Source: Myotis daubentonii (taxonomy: Eukaryota > Chordata > Mammalia > Chiroptera > Vespertilionidae). From it: a stretch of 64,000 nt of DNA. The notes under the pieces were generated by a model that was given only the letters and a program-made list of their open reading frames with translations, did no database searches and was not told the origin of the DNA. The stretch covers positions 12,571,715 through 12,635,714 of the forward strand of contig NC_081844.1 in the NCBI RefSeq assembly GCF_963259705.1. The letters are read 5' to 3'. A program made the position numbers and the translations under genes. Below are positions 10,370-20,312 of this stretch, piece by piece; the stretch's first letter is position 1; every line of letters begins with the position of its first letter.

Positions 10370-10875
10370 TATTTAGTCAACACTTATTGTGAGCCTTGTG
10401 TTATAGATGTATTTTGCCATTTAATCCTCACAATAACTCACTTTTTAAAAAATATATATATATTTTATTGATTTTTTACAGAGAGGAAGTTAGAGAGATA
10501 GAGAGTTAGAAACATCGATGAGAGAGAACATCGATCAGCTGCCTCCTGCACATCCCCCCCTTGGGGATGTCCCCGCAACCTGAGCACATGCCCCCGACCG
10601 GAACCGAACCCGGGACCCCTCAGCCCGCAGGCCGACGCTCCACCCCCTGAGCCAAACTGGCCTCAGCAAAAACTCACATTTTTATCTCTAGTACCATATG
10701 CCAGGAACATGCCAAGAACTTTACATGAATTGATTTATTCAGATACCTAATTAGGCTATTATTACCCTCTCTCCACCCCCACCACCCCCATTTTATAGAT
10801 AAAAAGACTGAGGTTCAGAGAGATTAAGTAATTTATCCAAACTCCACAGATACTAAGTGGCACGATTAACACTAT
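10370..10875 (-). mobile_element. MIR SINE, interrupted by a Ves SINE
   Basis: Minus-strand MIR core: TTTAATCCTCACAATAACTC before the insertion and CCATTTTATAGATAAAAAGA...GTTCAGAGAGATTAAGTAA after it. MIR predates the placental radiation. Confidence 0.8.
10446..10668 (-). mobile_element. Ves SINE, young subtype
   Basis: Reverse-complement Ves: tail ATTTTATTGATTTTTTACAG at left, box B complement GGAACCGAACC and head complement GAGCCAAACTGG at right. An imperfect TSD around AACTCAC(A)TTTTT flanks it. It splits the MIR element. Confidence 0.93.
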
Positions 10876-10905
10876 GATACGTGATTTTTGGACTGGAACA
10901 CAGGG

Positions 10906-11494
10906 TGTTTCCCAGAGTCTTTGTCTGTCGGAGTCAAAGAATAAATCCACGGACTGAAGATGGTATAGCAAAGGTGGAGATTTATTAACAAACAAGTACA
11001 GACTCTTATGTGGGGAAGGGGAAAGAATCTCACAGCAGACTCCCATGTGGGGAGGGGGAAAGAGTCCCACCTGTTTATAAAGGCTGTAGTTCCTGTGCCC
11101 TGATATCCCCTCTGATTGGTCAGTATTCTCTTTGATTTGGTTACTATAGTAACTCTTGAGCTCAAAGGTCACTTGGTACATGGGAGACCCCCCTCCCTCA
11201 TTGTTCTCCTATTCCTTTTGGGCTTTCTTCCTTCTTCTTTATTTTGTAAATATAGACCTTTTGGCTACTCCCAGTTCCCCTGTATTATGTAAATGTAACT
11301 GTTGTCTCTTCCTTCTCTTATGGAAGTGTAACTGTTGCTGCTCCCTTGTCTTATGGAAATGTAACTTCTCCCAGATCTCTTGTGTTATGGAAATATACCC
11401 TCTTCCAGCTCTGTAGCCCTGTGTGTTTTCTGCATGGACCTCCAATTTCCTAAATCTGTATTTCACCCCTAAAATTCCTATTTCAATGAGAACA
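10906..11494 (-). mobile_element. LTR-like element (ERV), minus strand
   Basis: On the minus strand it starts TGTTCTCATTGAAATAGG, has TTTATAAA (TATA-like) near 11080, AATAAA near 10983, and ends GACTCTGGGAAACA. Four 33-35 bp repeats (CTTATGGAAATGTAACT...) at 11277-11410 lie in the upstream region, as direct repeats do in many U3s. The flanks do not show matching 4-6 bp duplications, so edges are provisional. Confidence 0.55.
11277..11410. repeat. Four diverged ~34-bp tandem repeats in the LTR
   Basis: Units share CT(T/C)TTATG(G/T)AA(A/G)TGTAACT with CTCC-rich linkers. They lie in the presumed U3 of the minus-strand LTR. Confidence 0.7.
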
Positions 11495-11534
11495 GTTTAT
11501 GCTAGAACTCTTGTCTGTTTTTTCCTGTTAGAAC

Positions 11535-12270
11535 TGTTATAGGCAGCGGGAATGGCACCAGGTGTCTGACTGGTGGGATCTGATCAAACCTGGGTTCAGC
11601 AACCTTAGTACTTGGGTTCTGGCTAGGAAAGAATTCAGAGCCAAGACCCAAACTGTAAGAGAATATTTATTTGGTAAATCATAGAAGTAGAAAAAGTAAT
11701 TCCAGTACATTCTCCCTCCAGGGAGCACACCCATGCTATTCTCTTGTCCCTCTCCTTCCCCTACAGCAACGGTTCTCAACCTGTGACAGGTTGTGACCCC
11801 TTTGGGGGTCGAACGACCCTTTCACAGAGGTCGCCTAAGACCATCGGAAAACACATATATAATTACATATTGTTTTTGTGATTAATCACTATGCTTTAAT
11901 TATGTTCAATTTGGAACAATGAAAATACATCCTGCATATCAGATATTTACATTACGATTCATAACAGTAGCAAAATTACAGTTATGAAGTAGCAACAAAA
12001 ATAATTTTATGGTTGGGGGTCACCACGACATGAGGAACTGTATTAAAGGGTCGAGGCATTGGGAAGGTTGAAAACCACTGGCCTACAGGCATGTATCCCT
12101 AACGTCTAAGGGACCCCATGAGACTTGCAACCAGGGGAGCAATGGGCAGTGGCAACTTGTCCTGGGCTAACCTCCGGACCCCATCTCCAAGGTCCCCTTT
12201 TCTCTGACTTCCCAGTGATCCAAAGCAGCCCAGCCTACGCTCTCCTGTTGCTTCTTCTACGCCAGTGGTT
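11535..12270 (+). mobile_element. LTR remnant related to the LTR at 4982-5746
   Basis: The segments 11700-11760 and 12083-12260 (TCTAAGGGACCCCATGAGAC, TTGCAACCAGGGGAGCAATG, TTTCTCTGACTTCCCAG) align in order and strand with 5380-5600. Begins TGTTATAGGCAGCGGG; the downstream end is lost at the TTC tract. A SPIN element interrupts it at 11767. Confidence 0.55.
11767..12080 (+). mobile_element. Non-autonomous SPIN hAT transposon
   Basis: Begins CAACGGTTCTCAACCTGTGA and ends GGTTGAAAACCACTG, imperfect terminal inverted repeats. Internal text GGGGGTCGAACGACCCTTTC and TCGCCTAAGACCATCGGAAA is the recognisable SPIN sequence. Flanks CCCTACAG (11759-11766) and GCCTACAG (12081-12088) form an 8-bp TSD with one mismatch, as hAT elements make. 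No transposase. SPIN elements were described as horizontally transferred among tetrapods, vesper bats included. Confidence 0.93.
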
Positions 12271-12294
12271 CTACCTTCAGCAGAAATAATGTAT

Positions 12295-12480
12295 TTCTTC
12301 TTCTTCTTCTTCTTCTTCTTCTTCTTCTTCTTCTTCTTCTTCTTCTTCTTCTTCTTCTTCTTCATCTTCTTCTTCTTCTTCTTCTCCTCCTCCTCCTCCT
12401 TCCTCCTCCTCCTCCTCCTCCTCCTCCTCCTCCTCCTCCTCCTCCTCCTCCTCCTCCTCCTCCTCCTTCTTCTTTTTCCT
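12295..12480. repeat. (TTC)n then (TCC)n polypyrimidine tract
   Basis: About 90 bp of nearly pure CTT units pass into about 85 bp of CTC units, all pyrimidine on the plus strand. The complementary GAA/GGA strand is capable in principle of triplex or H-DNA. Poly-Phe, poly-Leu and poly-Lys frames here are artefacts. Confidence 0.98.
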
Positions 12481-13249
12481 CTCCTTAAAGAGTACCCGTC
12501 AACATTTCCTGTAATACTGGTTTGGTGGTGATGAACTCCTTTATCTCTTTCTTGTCTGTGAAGCTTGTTATCTGACCTTCAATTCTAAATGCTTGCCAAA
12601 ACCGGTTTGGCTCAGTGGATAGAGCGTCGGCCTGCGGACTGAGGAGTCCCAGGTTTGATTCTGGTCAAGGGCATGTACCTGGGTTGCAGACACATCCCCG
12701 GTAGGAGATGTGCAGGAGGCAGCTGATCGATGTTTCTCTCTCATCGATGTTTCTAACTCTCTATCTCTCTCCCTTCCTCTCTGTAAAAAATCAATAAAAT
12801 ATATATTAAAAAATAAATAAATAAATAAATGCTAGCTTTGCTGGGTAGAGTAATCTTGGTAGTAGGTCCTTGCTATTCATCACTTGAATATTTCTTGCCA
12901 CTTCCTTCTGGCCTGCAAAGTTTCTGTTGGGAAATCCACAGACAGTTGTATAGGCATTCCCTTGTAAGTAACTAACTGTTTTCTCTCACTGCTTTTAAGA
13001 TTCTCTTTGTCTTTAACCTTTGGGATTTTAATTATGATGTGTCTTGGTGTGGGCCTCTTTGGGTTCCTCTTGTTTGGGACTCTCTATGCTACCTGGACTT
13101 GTAAATTTATTTCTTCACCAGATAGGGTAAGTTTTCTGTCATTATCTCTTTAAATAGGTTTTAAATATCTTGCTCTCTCTCATCTCTTTCTGGTAACCCC
13201 ATAATGCAAATGCTGGTATGCTTGAAGTCATCCCAGAGGCTCCTTATAC
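12478..13249 (-). mobile_element. Antisense L1 fragment (ORF1 region)
   Basis: Plus-strand text such as GTCTTTAACCTTTGGGATTT, TTTTAATTATGATGTGTCTT and GGTGTGGGCCTCTTTGGGTT corresponds to the ORF1 part of the longer antisense L1 at 59935-60350. Broken by a Ves SINE and cut at 13250 by a hAT fragment. Confidence 0.85.
12595..12828 (+). mobile_element. Ves SINE, young subtype
   Basis: Head AACCGGTTTGGCTCAGTGGA, box B GGTTTGATTCTGG, tail AAAATCAATAAAATATATA followed by (AAAT)n. The short motif AAATGCT borders both sides. Inserted in the antisense L1. Confidence 0.95.
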
Positions 13250-13475
13250 CAAGCATGTCAAACTCGCAGCAAGCAGGCCCCATATGGTCCATAACAAATA
13301 TTTTTGTGGCCCAGCCAATATAATGGTATGTAAAAAACATTTTAATAAAAGTGTCATAGCTTAATTTTTATAATATCGTGTTATACATAATCATTAATAA
13401 CAAACTACAACATTTGCTACTGACTGATTACTATAATCATGCTGCATTCATTTCCCTTATGTGCCTTACGTGTAC
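13250..13475 (+). mobile_element. hAT fragment, same family as 61832-62446
   Basis: Starts CAAGCATGTCAAACTCGCAG, then AAATATTTTTGTGGCCCAGCC, TTTTAATAAAAGTGTCATAG and ATCATTAATAACAAACTACA, which is the reverse complement of 62230-62446. The far end is missing, so this is a truncated copy. Confidence 0.8.
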
Positions 13476-14250
13476 ATCTTAGTAGTGTGTTGAGTGGATT
13501 CAAGAAATGAAAGAAAGCAAGTATGATGATTAGCAGAGTGTTCACCTGAGGAGGATGTGGGCTATAAGGGGAGGCTATTTCTGTGAGATAGGGGATTTGG
13601 GCATGTATGAATGCTGGTGGGAATGAGCCGGTGCGGGGAAGGTGAAGATACAGGAAAGAGAGGAGATTAGAAATGCAGTAAGGTTGCTGAGGTGTGGGAG
13701 GGTTCTGATCCAGAGTTCAGGTCCCTTTTATCATTTATTTAAGACATTTGCTTGACTGTCTATTACTTGGAAGGGTGGGTCTTAGATAAGACACTTCTTC
13801 ACTTCTTCCACTGTATCTGGAGGGGAAGGGCAAGAACAGGGGCTATGTGTGATTTAGATGGAGGTGGAGGAGGAGGAGAGGCCCCGTGCAAGGTCTTCAG
13901 GCATGAACATGATTCACGGTGTTGAAGGAGGTTTGAAGGCAATGGGTAACAGAAGGAATACTGTGTTGTGTTGAGGACCTGCTGAACCTGGGAGGCATGT
14001 CATGTATGTGATGACTCCATCAGCACTCAACTATCTGGGTGATGGAGTCAGGTACACAGTTGGTTTGAACCAAAGCTTTCTCCCGCCTTTAGGTCGGAGC
14101 AGTAAGACAAAGGAATGAGACTATTGGCAAGAGGCTAGGTGAACTGGTTGACCAGATGAGGTCTAGAATACAAGTGGTAGGAAGTGAAAATGGGATGGGG
14201 CTGATAGAGAAATTAGAAATTTCAAGGGGTTAAAATATCAGTGAATCAAA
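13476..14250. other. Unannotated stretch
   Basis: Purine-rich complex sequence, no recognised repeat or long frame. A short GGAGGTGGAGGAGGAGGAGA run is at 13859-13878. Confidence 0.4.
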
Positions 14251-14708
14251 GAAAAGGTATACTGGGAATAAAAAAAAAAGAACACTGATAACTTAAAATA
14301 TGTCTACAAATTCTTTGGCATGCTTTTCAAAAGGGGGAGCCTAAGTCCCCCCTTCTTGAGTATGGGCTGGATCTAAAGCAGTGGTTCCCAACCTTTTTTT
14401 GGCCATGTCCCACCTAAGCATCTCTAAAATCCTGATGCCCCCCTGTGACATATAATTCTTATTATTCAAAAAGTGAACTCCTATTCATGTGGAGGAAGCC
14501 TAAAAGGCCATTAACTTGTTCCAAACAAACTTGGCACAGAAAGAGAGAAATAAAAAAACAGAAGGACAGTTGAAGCACTGAGGAATAAATCACTAAGAAG
14601 TTGTTAAAATAATAAGAGTATGAAGTGATATGAAAAAATAGCAAATAAAGTTTCAAAACATCTAATAGAGAACTGAAATGCATATATATGTCACAATATA
14701 TATTTATT

Positions 14709-15414
14709 CTAGATGCCCGGTGCACGAATTCGTGCACAGATGAGGTCCCTCGAGGTGGCCTGCGGGGATTGGGCCAAAACCGGCAGTCCAATGCACCTGC
14801 TGCTTCTGCTTGCTGCTCCTGCTCAACCCAGCCCCGCTGTGCCTGCCGCAGGCTCATGCCCAGCAGTCCCGATCAGGAGAGACTTGTCCCGCTGCAGTGC
14901 TCGCCAGCCATGAACACTGTGTCTGGTGCCCATCCCGAGGGGGGGGGGGGGGGCTGGGATGTGGTTGGCCCTCCAGGCTGGCAGTGGGATGCCCTTGCCA
15001 GCCCGGGATCCGGATCCATCCCACTGACGTTCGCAGCGGTTGTCAGGAGCCACCTGGTGGCCACTTTTATATTATTTCTTCCTTGCAGAGCATCTAGGGA
15101 GGGACTGCAGTGCCTGAGGCCAACTTCCAGGAGGCAGGCACCGCTGTCGGGATTGTGCCCGTGGCGCTGGTCCATTGGTGCCTGGCTCATTCTCTGGAGA
15201 TTGGACCTGCAGGACTACTGAGGGAGTGAGTGGCTGCCGCCAGGCTGATGGGCCACTGGGATGGGTTGGTCAGCTGAGCAGTGCTCCCGCTGTGGGAGCA
15301 CACTGACTACCATTGAGTGTCTGCTCCCTGGTGGTTAGCGTGCATCATAGCGACCAGTCGACTGGTCATTCAGTCATTTGATCATTTGGTCGCTTAGGCT
15401 TTTATATATAGAGA
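14709..15414 (-). mobile_element. Helitron (HeliBat type), downstream copy of a dimer
   Basis: Minus-strand 3' end GTGCACCGGGCATCTAG with the palindrome TGCACGAATTCGTGCA lies at 14709-14734. The 5' end (TCTCTATATATAAAAGCC) directly abuts the CTAG of the next element at 15415. About 706 bp. The 177-codon frame across it shows no known domain. Confidence 0.92.
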
Positions 15415-15416
15415 CT
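15016..15416. other. Junction region of the Helitron dimer
   Basis: The last 400 bp of the larger copy carry CACACTGACTACCATTGAGT and TCTGCTCCCTGGTGGTTAGC, the internal motif also seen at 56950-57020 in another Helitron. The two copies meet with no intervening host base at 15414/15415. Confidence 0.6.
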
Positions 15417-15675
15417 AGAGGCCTGGCGCACAAAAATTTGTGCACTCGATGTGTGTGTGGGGGTCTCTCAGCCTGGCCTGTGCCCTCTAGCAGTCTCCCT
15501 GGGTCACAGATCAGAGGCCCGGATCCCGTGGGCAGCGTCTTGCGCTGCCCGCCCCACCTGCAGTATGCAAATTTAACAGCCATCTTTGTTGGATTAATTT
15601 ACATACTCTTCTGATTGGCTGATGGGCATAGCAAAGGTACAGTCAATTAGCATCTTTGTCTTTTATTAGTGTAGA
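15415..15675 (-). mobile_element. Helitron (HeliBat type), upstream copy of a dimer
   Basis: Minus-strand 3' end reads GCACAAATTTTTGTGCGCCAG...CTCTAG with a hairpin; the 5' end TCTACACTAATAAAAGAC is at 15675. Contains AAGATGCTAATTGACTG typical of the 5' subterminal region. Confidence 0.92.
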
Positions 15676-16149
15676 TACTGTATATGAGGCTCCTTGAACC
15701 ATAAGAAATACAAAAAATTCACTGTTAATAACTCATTCTCAAATTTCCCCCCTTAAAAATAAAATTGCCCCCATGTAGGGTGTGTGCCCCATGTTGGAAT
15801 GCACTGATCTAAAGATTTCCTTCCAACATATAGGAAAAAAGCAGAAGGTATTACATTATAAAAGGCACCTCTCTCTTGGATGGCTTGCTCTGGGGAACTT
15901 AGTTGCCATGTCTTGAGGATGTTGGAGAATCCATATGGAGGGGGCCACTTGGTAAGGAATTATGGCTCCTGCCAACAACCCTCATGGACTCTCCCAGTGT
16001 ATAAGTGAGCTATCTAGGAAGGAAGAAGATCCTCCAGCTTTGTGGGGCATCTTGGCTGCCACCTGCTGGGAGACCTTGAGCCAAAACCACCCAGCTAAAC
16101 TGCTCTTGGATTTCTGACATCAGAAACTGTGTGAATTAATATATTTTTA

Positions 16150-16356
16150 CTAGAGGCCTGATGTACGAAATTTGTGCAAGAGTAGGCCTTCCTTCCCCTG
16201 GCTGCTGGCATCGGCTTCCCTCTGGCACCTGGGACCTGGGCTTCCCTCCTCTGGCCGCCGGCAGGCACCCAGGACCCAGGCTTCCCTCACAGCCCTGGCT
16301 TCATCCAGAAGGTCATCTGGTCTAATTAGCATATTATGTTTTTATTATTATATATT
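16150..16356 (-). mobile_element. Short Helitron (HeliBat type)
   Basis: The minus-strand 3' end TTTCGTACATCAGGCCTCTAG is at 16150-16170 and the 5' region CATAATATGCTAATTAGACC at 16318-16340. Inserted in the poly(A)-proximal part of the MLT1-like LTR. The first bases at the 5' end are eroded. Confidence 0.9.
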
Positions 16357-16415
16357 GTCTTAAGCAGCCAAGTTTTGGGGTAATTGGTTTTGTTGCAATA
16401 GATAACAACACAGGG

Positions 16416-17410
16416 ACTGAAAATGGGAGATGAGAAAGGAGAGTAGAATGTTTGAATTGCACATTTCAGAGGTTGAACAGTTGTGGGCTCCTGGCAAATG
16501 GATGTTTGAAGAGGACTAGAAGTGATGCACACTGAAGCTGAGAAGCCCAAGAAACAGGTGTCAGCCACGTTATCTGAATGTATAGTGAAGTTATCCAAAT
16601 AAAGGCAGAACTCAGCTTAAAGAAAGACTGTGAGTCACAGGCTGGGTCTTGAATGAACAGGAATAACTGGGAAGTGGGTAGATGATGTCAGTAAGTGGGG
16701 GTAGATGGCACAGGCAGGAATTTTTATGCAAAAGTGAGGGAATAATGATTTGAGAGCTACGGAAGCTAGTGAGGACCCCAGTCTCTGGATTCCGGGTCCT
16801 CAGGGTGTGGCAGGATGAGCACAGCACTTAGGAGAGACTTGGAGACACCTGGGTTTTCCTGAAAGCCAAGAGCTGGGGATCCACTCAAATAAGAGGATAG
16901 AGTGTACATGTACAAAATTATGTTAACTGCGGAGTGGGGATGCCAGAAGGGACAGTAAATGGTTTTGGAAGAAAGGGAGTGTAGGTGTGTGTGTAGTTGG
17001 AAGGGTGGTGGGACCGGGGTAAGAAGTGTGGTGGGTAAATCAAAACTGAAGTACATTGGAGAGGATTCAGGTCAGGTTAATGGGCTGGCTTGTGAGTTTC
17101 CTAGGATATCCCTGCATCCCTGTCCCAGCACTAATTCAATTTACCAGTAGTTCATGCCTATAATAGGCGCATTACTGGAGTCTCCCTACCAGAGTCCCTG
17201 CATGTTAAACATGCCACGTGGGTCACACTCATTCAACACATGGAGATTATTTTCTCAGCTAAGGTTAAGCTTGAAGTTTATTTTTCTCATGCAAAACATT
17301 ATTCTTGCAAAAGCTATTTATTTTCTCATTGTTTGAAGGACTATAGCTAGAAAACAGATGTTTAAAAGCAGTTTTCCAATTTTATGCAGGGAAATAATAA
17401 ACATTAGTGC
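16416..17410. other. Unannotated stretch
   Basis: Complex, purine-biased to 17040. No family or exon recognised; longest frame 96 codons with no domain. Confidence 0.4.
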
Positions 17411-17450
17411 CGTCTCCTCCTCCTCCTCCTCCCCCTCCTCCTCCTCCTTC
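17411..17450. repeat. (CTC)n microsatellite
   Basis: A short run of CTC/CCT units. Confidence 0.9.
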
Positions 17451-18754
17451 ATTGAAGAGGTTATTCTTTTTATTGTTTTGTAAAAAAGAGCTTTTTAAAA
17501 GTCCCTGAAAGATCTTATAGAAAATAACTCAGTGTTTGAGACTTATAGAATAGAGGTTTTGTAGAACAAGTAAATTTTGCTTAAATATTCAAGTATATAT
17601 GCTTACATAACAGGAATATTCTTCTGAGTTGGAGTTATAAAGATGGTAATTTGAAGTCTGTAAAGGAGTGAGATGGGTATATGCATATACAACATATGAA
17701 AACATATATTATTTGAAGGCTAGGGAAAATATAAACTTACAGAAGTAACCTAAGTGTCAAATGACTTCTGAAAATAATTAAAAGAAGATATGAGATGAGA
17801 AGGGGAGGTTACTTAGTGTTCACTTAACATGTGGAAACAGCTAGAACTAAAGATCCATTGAGTGTTTTCTGAAAGCAGAACAATGTAGCATTCTAGACGC
17901 TATGACATCATTTTTTAAAAATAGCTGCTTTCACCAACAGATAGCAGTTCATAATGAAAACGTTTTTTTCATTTCTTTTGGGAAGAGGGAGGGGAAAGTT
18001 GGGGGAAAGGGTGACTAGTGACTAAGTGAGATAAATGTTCTGATTGTCCCCGGTCTCCATATAAATAGAAATGCAACTGGCACCAAGCTGCATGGTCACG
18101 TGCACATTCTCTCATTAAAATATTAAGCAAATAGTTCATTCGATTGTTTGGTTTTATGACTGGAGAACCATTAACATGATTATTACTAGCTTACTTTACA
18201 CAGATTAGGAGCAATCAGTATAACAAGACAGAAATCCCCATGGATGCTTCCAGGGTGCCTTTGGCGAGGATGATAAGGTGTGGCCCTAGATGTGGCTGTG
18301 AGGTCTCAGAAGCTGAGGGCTGGCACTTGCCCAAGACCAGCCTCAGCCTGGGCAGCTGGTGACTCTGCTTTCAGAGTCCCTCTGTGCCCCACACAGTCTC
18401 CTGTTACTTGGTGTGTAAAATTTCATTGCTTTCAGAGTCACAGAGAACCTCGTTGCTGGTGGTGTGCTGGGAAAGTTGGCCCTTGAAAAAGTTTCAGTGG
18501 TAAAGATGCTCCCCAGTTTTGGCTGATTTCAAGTTCCCCAGTTGAGAATGAGTTTGGATGAGGAGAGAGTAATCAGCTCTTGGGAGCCAAGGCCAGCGGG
18601 CTTCAGCATACCTCCTGTGCTGTGCCCAGTCCACCCCCGGGCAGCCCCTTCCCTGCAGGTGCAGCTACTAGGCCACAATCAGTGACTTATTTACAAGGTT
18701 TGGATTCCCTTCAAAATATAAATCTCCCTGGAAAGGCTGGAGGTGTAGGAGTTC
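17451..18754. other. Low-repeat stretch, AT-rich core
   Basis: No transposon recognised across 1.3 kb. The part 17890-18260 is AT-rich with several TAAT and ATTA words plus CACGTG and ATTAACATGATTATTA. A conserved non-coding element is possible but unproven. Confidence 0.35.
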
Positions 18755-18980
18755 CTCCTCCTTTTTCTTCTGCTGCTGCTCCTCCTCTTCCAGCTTCTCT
18801 GCCTCCTCCTTCCTCCTCTTTTCTCCTAGTCCTCCTTCTTCTCCCCGCCTCCTCCTTCTCCATACTTCTTCTCCTCCTCCTCCTCCCGTCTCCTCCTCTT
18901 TCCTCTTCCTCTTTCCTCTTCCTCTTTCATCCTCCTCCTCCTTTTTCTCCCCCTCCTCCTCCTTCCTCTGCTCTCTTTCA
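18755..18980. repeat. Imperfect CT-rich polypyrimidine tract
   Basis: Over 200 bp of CCT/CTT/CTC mixtures with few purines on the plus strand. Long Pro/Ser-rich and Glu/Arg-rich frames on the two strands are compositional. Confidence 0.9.
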
Positions 18981-19081
18981 GAATTTACCCAGGGCAACTC
19001 TATCCTAGACAATGTGTCAGACACTGGAATACAAACACTGGTCAGGATTCATCTCTGACAGTAGGAAACTATGGTCTAGCT

Positions 19082-19233
19082 CAGTGGTCAGCAAACTGAG
19101 GCCCCTTGAGTGTGGCTCTTCCACAAAATACCACGTGCGGGCGCACATGTACAGTGCGATTGAAACTTCGTGGCCACACTCAAGGGGCCAAAGAGCCGCA
19201 TGTGGCTCGCGAGCTGCAGTTTGCTGACCACTG
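19082..19233 (+). mobile_element. Non-autonomous hAT (nhAT), perfect 8-bp TSD
   Basis: Terminal inverted repeats CAGTGGTCAGCAAACTG / CAGTTTGCTGACCACTG enclose 152 bp; flanks GTCTAGCT (19074-19081 and 19234-19241) match perfectly. A second internal palindrome (GGCCCCTTGAGTGTGGC / GCCACACTCAAGGGGCC) lets nearly the whole element fold. Confidence 0.97.
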
Positions 19234-19241
19234 GTCTAGCT

Positions 19242-19487
19242 GATGGAGACCAACAGAGGAAGGCAATTGACATTTACATATTCAATGACAGAAGACTGCA
19301 CAGAACGCAGTTGGACTCAGAGGACAGTGGTAAATTGTATGCAATACAGGAGTATATAAGGAAAGGCTTCAGGAAGGTGCTGGTGCTCAAGTTCCATCAT
19401 CAGAAGTGTCCACACATTTGAATTTGTGTTTAAGACTGAATTCATATCAAGCAAAACTGAACACTGACAACAAAAATAACAGCAGCT
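19242..19487. other. Unannotated stretch
   Basis: Short single-copy-looking interval between the nhAT and a MIR. Confidence 0.4.
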
Positions 19488-19695
19488 TTACTGAGCACAT
19501 CCTAGGTATATTCTCTCATGTAATCCTTGCAGCGACTTTATGAAGCTTATGCTCTTAGTATTTTAGATGAGAAGATTGAGGCAAAGGGGGGTTAAGTAAC
19601 TTGCCAAAGAGCACACAGCAAGTACAATGTGAAGCTAAGATTTGAATTCAGGCCCTCTAACTGTACAGTCCCAACCATTTACAATATACTGCCTC
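19488..19695 (-). mobile_element. MIR SINE
   Basis: Minus-strand MIR: TATTTTAGATGAGAAGATTG, GGTTAAGTAACTTGCCAAAG, AGCACACAGCAAGTA, ATTTGAATTCAGGCCCTCTA in the expected order. Confidence 0.85.
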
Positions 19696-20312
19696 AAATA
19701 CTGTCCATATAACTACAGGGTTTTCAGGAGTTCAAATAGGGAGAGTAGGGAGTGACTCAAACAGTCACTTGTGTCCTCAAGAAGCTGTGGGCCAGGACGT
19801 CAGTCCTGTACTATCAGAGCAATTAGATATTCGTGTGGAGCCTGTCATTGGACATACCCGCTTGGCAACAGTTCATTAGCTCTAAGTGTGGGGCTGCATG
19901 TGCCATGAAGAAATTTTCTGTAACCAATTCCAATAATAATTGGATTAGAGACTTGTTACGTGCAGATTTCAATAAAGCTGCAGTGTTAACTTCACATTCA
20001 AGTGAACAAAACTGCTTTGCAGAGATCAAATGGCACCGCACGGAATTGGCATTGAAGGTTGCCCACTGGCAGAGTTTTGGTTTAGCTTGGGGTTGGATTA
20101 TTTGAACTAGCAAACAAAGCTTTGAAATTCAGAATGCCATTTTGTACAACATCCTATGCAAATAGAGGGGCTCTGCCTTACTATTACGAAAGTCTCAACA
20201 AACTAAAGAGCTGGACTTCAGGCTTCAGGGTCTTATTTTTAAATAAGAGTGTTAACTTATTTAAAAACAGGTGAGTAAATGTAGCAAAACATGATGTAGC
20301 ATATTACATTAA
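19696..20312. other. Single-copy stretch; conserved-element candidate
   Basis: No repeat is recognised. Within 19823-20113 both strands are open for 90 codons or more, and the sequence holds CCAATTCCAATAATAATTGG. An octamer-like ATGCAAAT lies at 20155-20162. This may be a conserved non-coding element or chance. Confidence 0.35.

Larger units (their letters stand above)
14379..15806 (+). mobile_element. Non-autonomous hAT carrying two Helitrons, 8-bp TSD
   Basis: Ends CAGTGGTTCCCAACC and GGAATGCACTG are flanked by perfect ATCTAAAG duplications (14371-14378, 15807-15814). Without the internal Helitrons the element is about 460 bp and lacks transposase. The strand is arbitrary. Confidence 0.93.
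14251..16415 (+). mobile_element. MLT1-like MaLR LTR carrying two later insertions
   Basis: The LTR reads TTCTTTGGCATGCTTTTCAA ... GGAAGAAGATCCTCCAGCTT ... GAGACCTTGAGCCAAAACCACC ... AGAAACTGTGTGAATTAATA ... AAGCAGCCAAGTTTTGGGGT ... AATAGATAAC, the order typical of MLT1 LTRs. It is split by a hAT at 14379 and a Helitron at 16150. Confidence 0.78.

Noticed and set aside
10762..11181. 139-codon minus-strand frame
   Set aside because: It lies across a MIR and an LTR on the minus strand; no retroviral protein motif was seen.
12263..12290. hAT-like end CCAGTGGTTCTACC next to the TTC tract
   Set aside because: Only one short end is visible and no partner end or TSD could be found.
12099..12531. 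Poly-Lys and poly-Phe/Leu frames
   Set aside because: Microsatellite translation; the start and end lie in LTR and antisense L1 sequence.
14688..15221. 177-codon open frame
   Set aside because: It starts in a hAT and runs through a non-autonomous Helitron read against its own strand; no domain and GC-rich composition explains the length.
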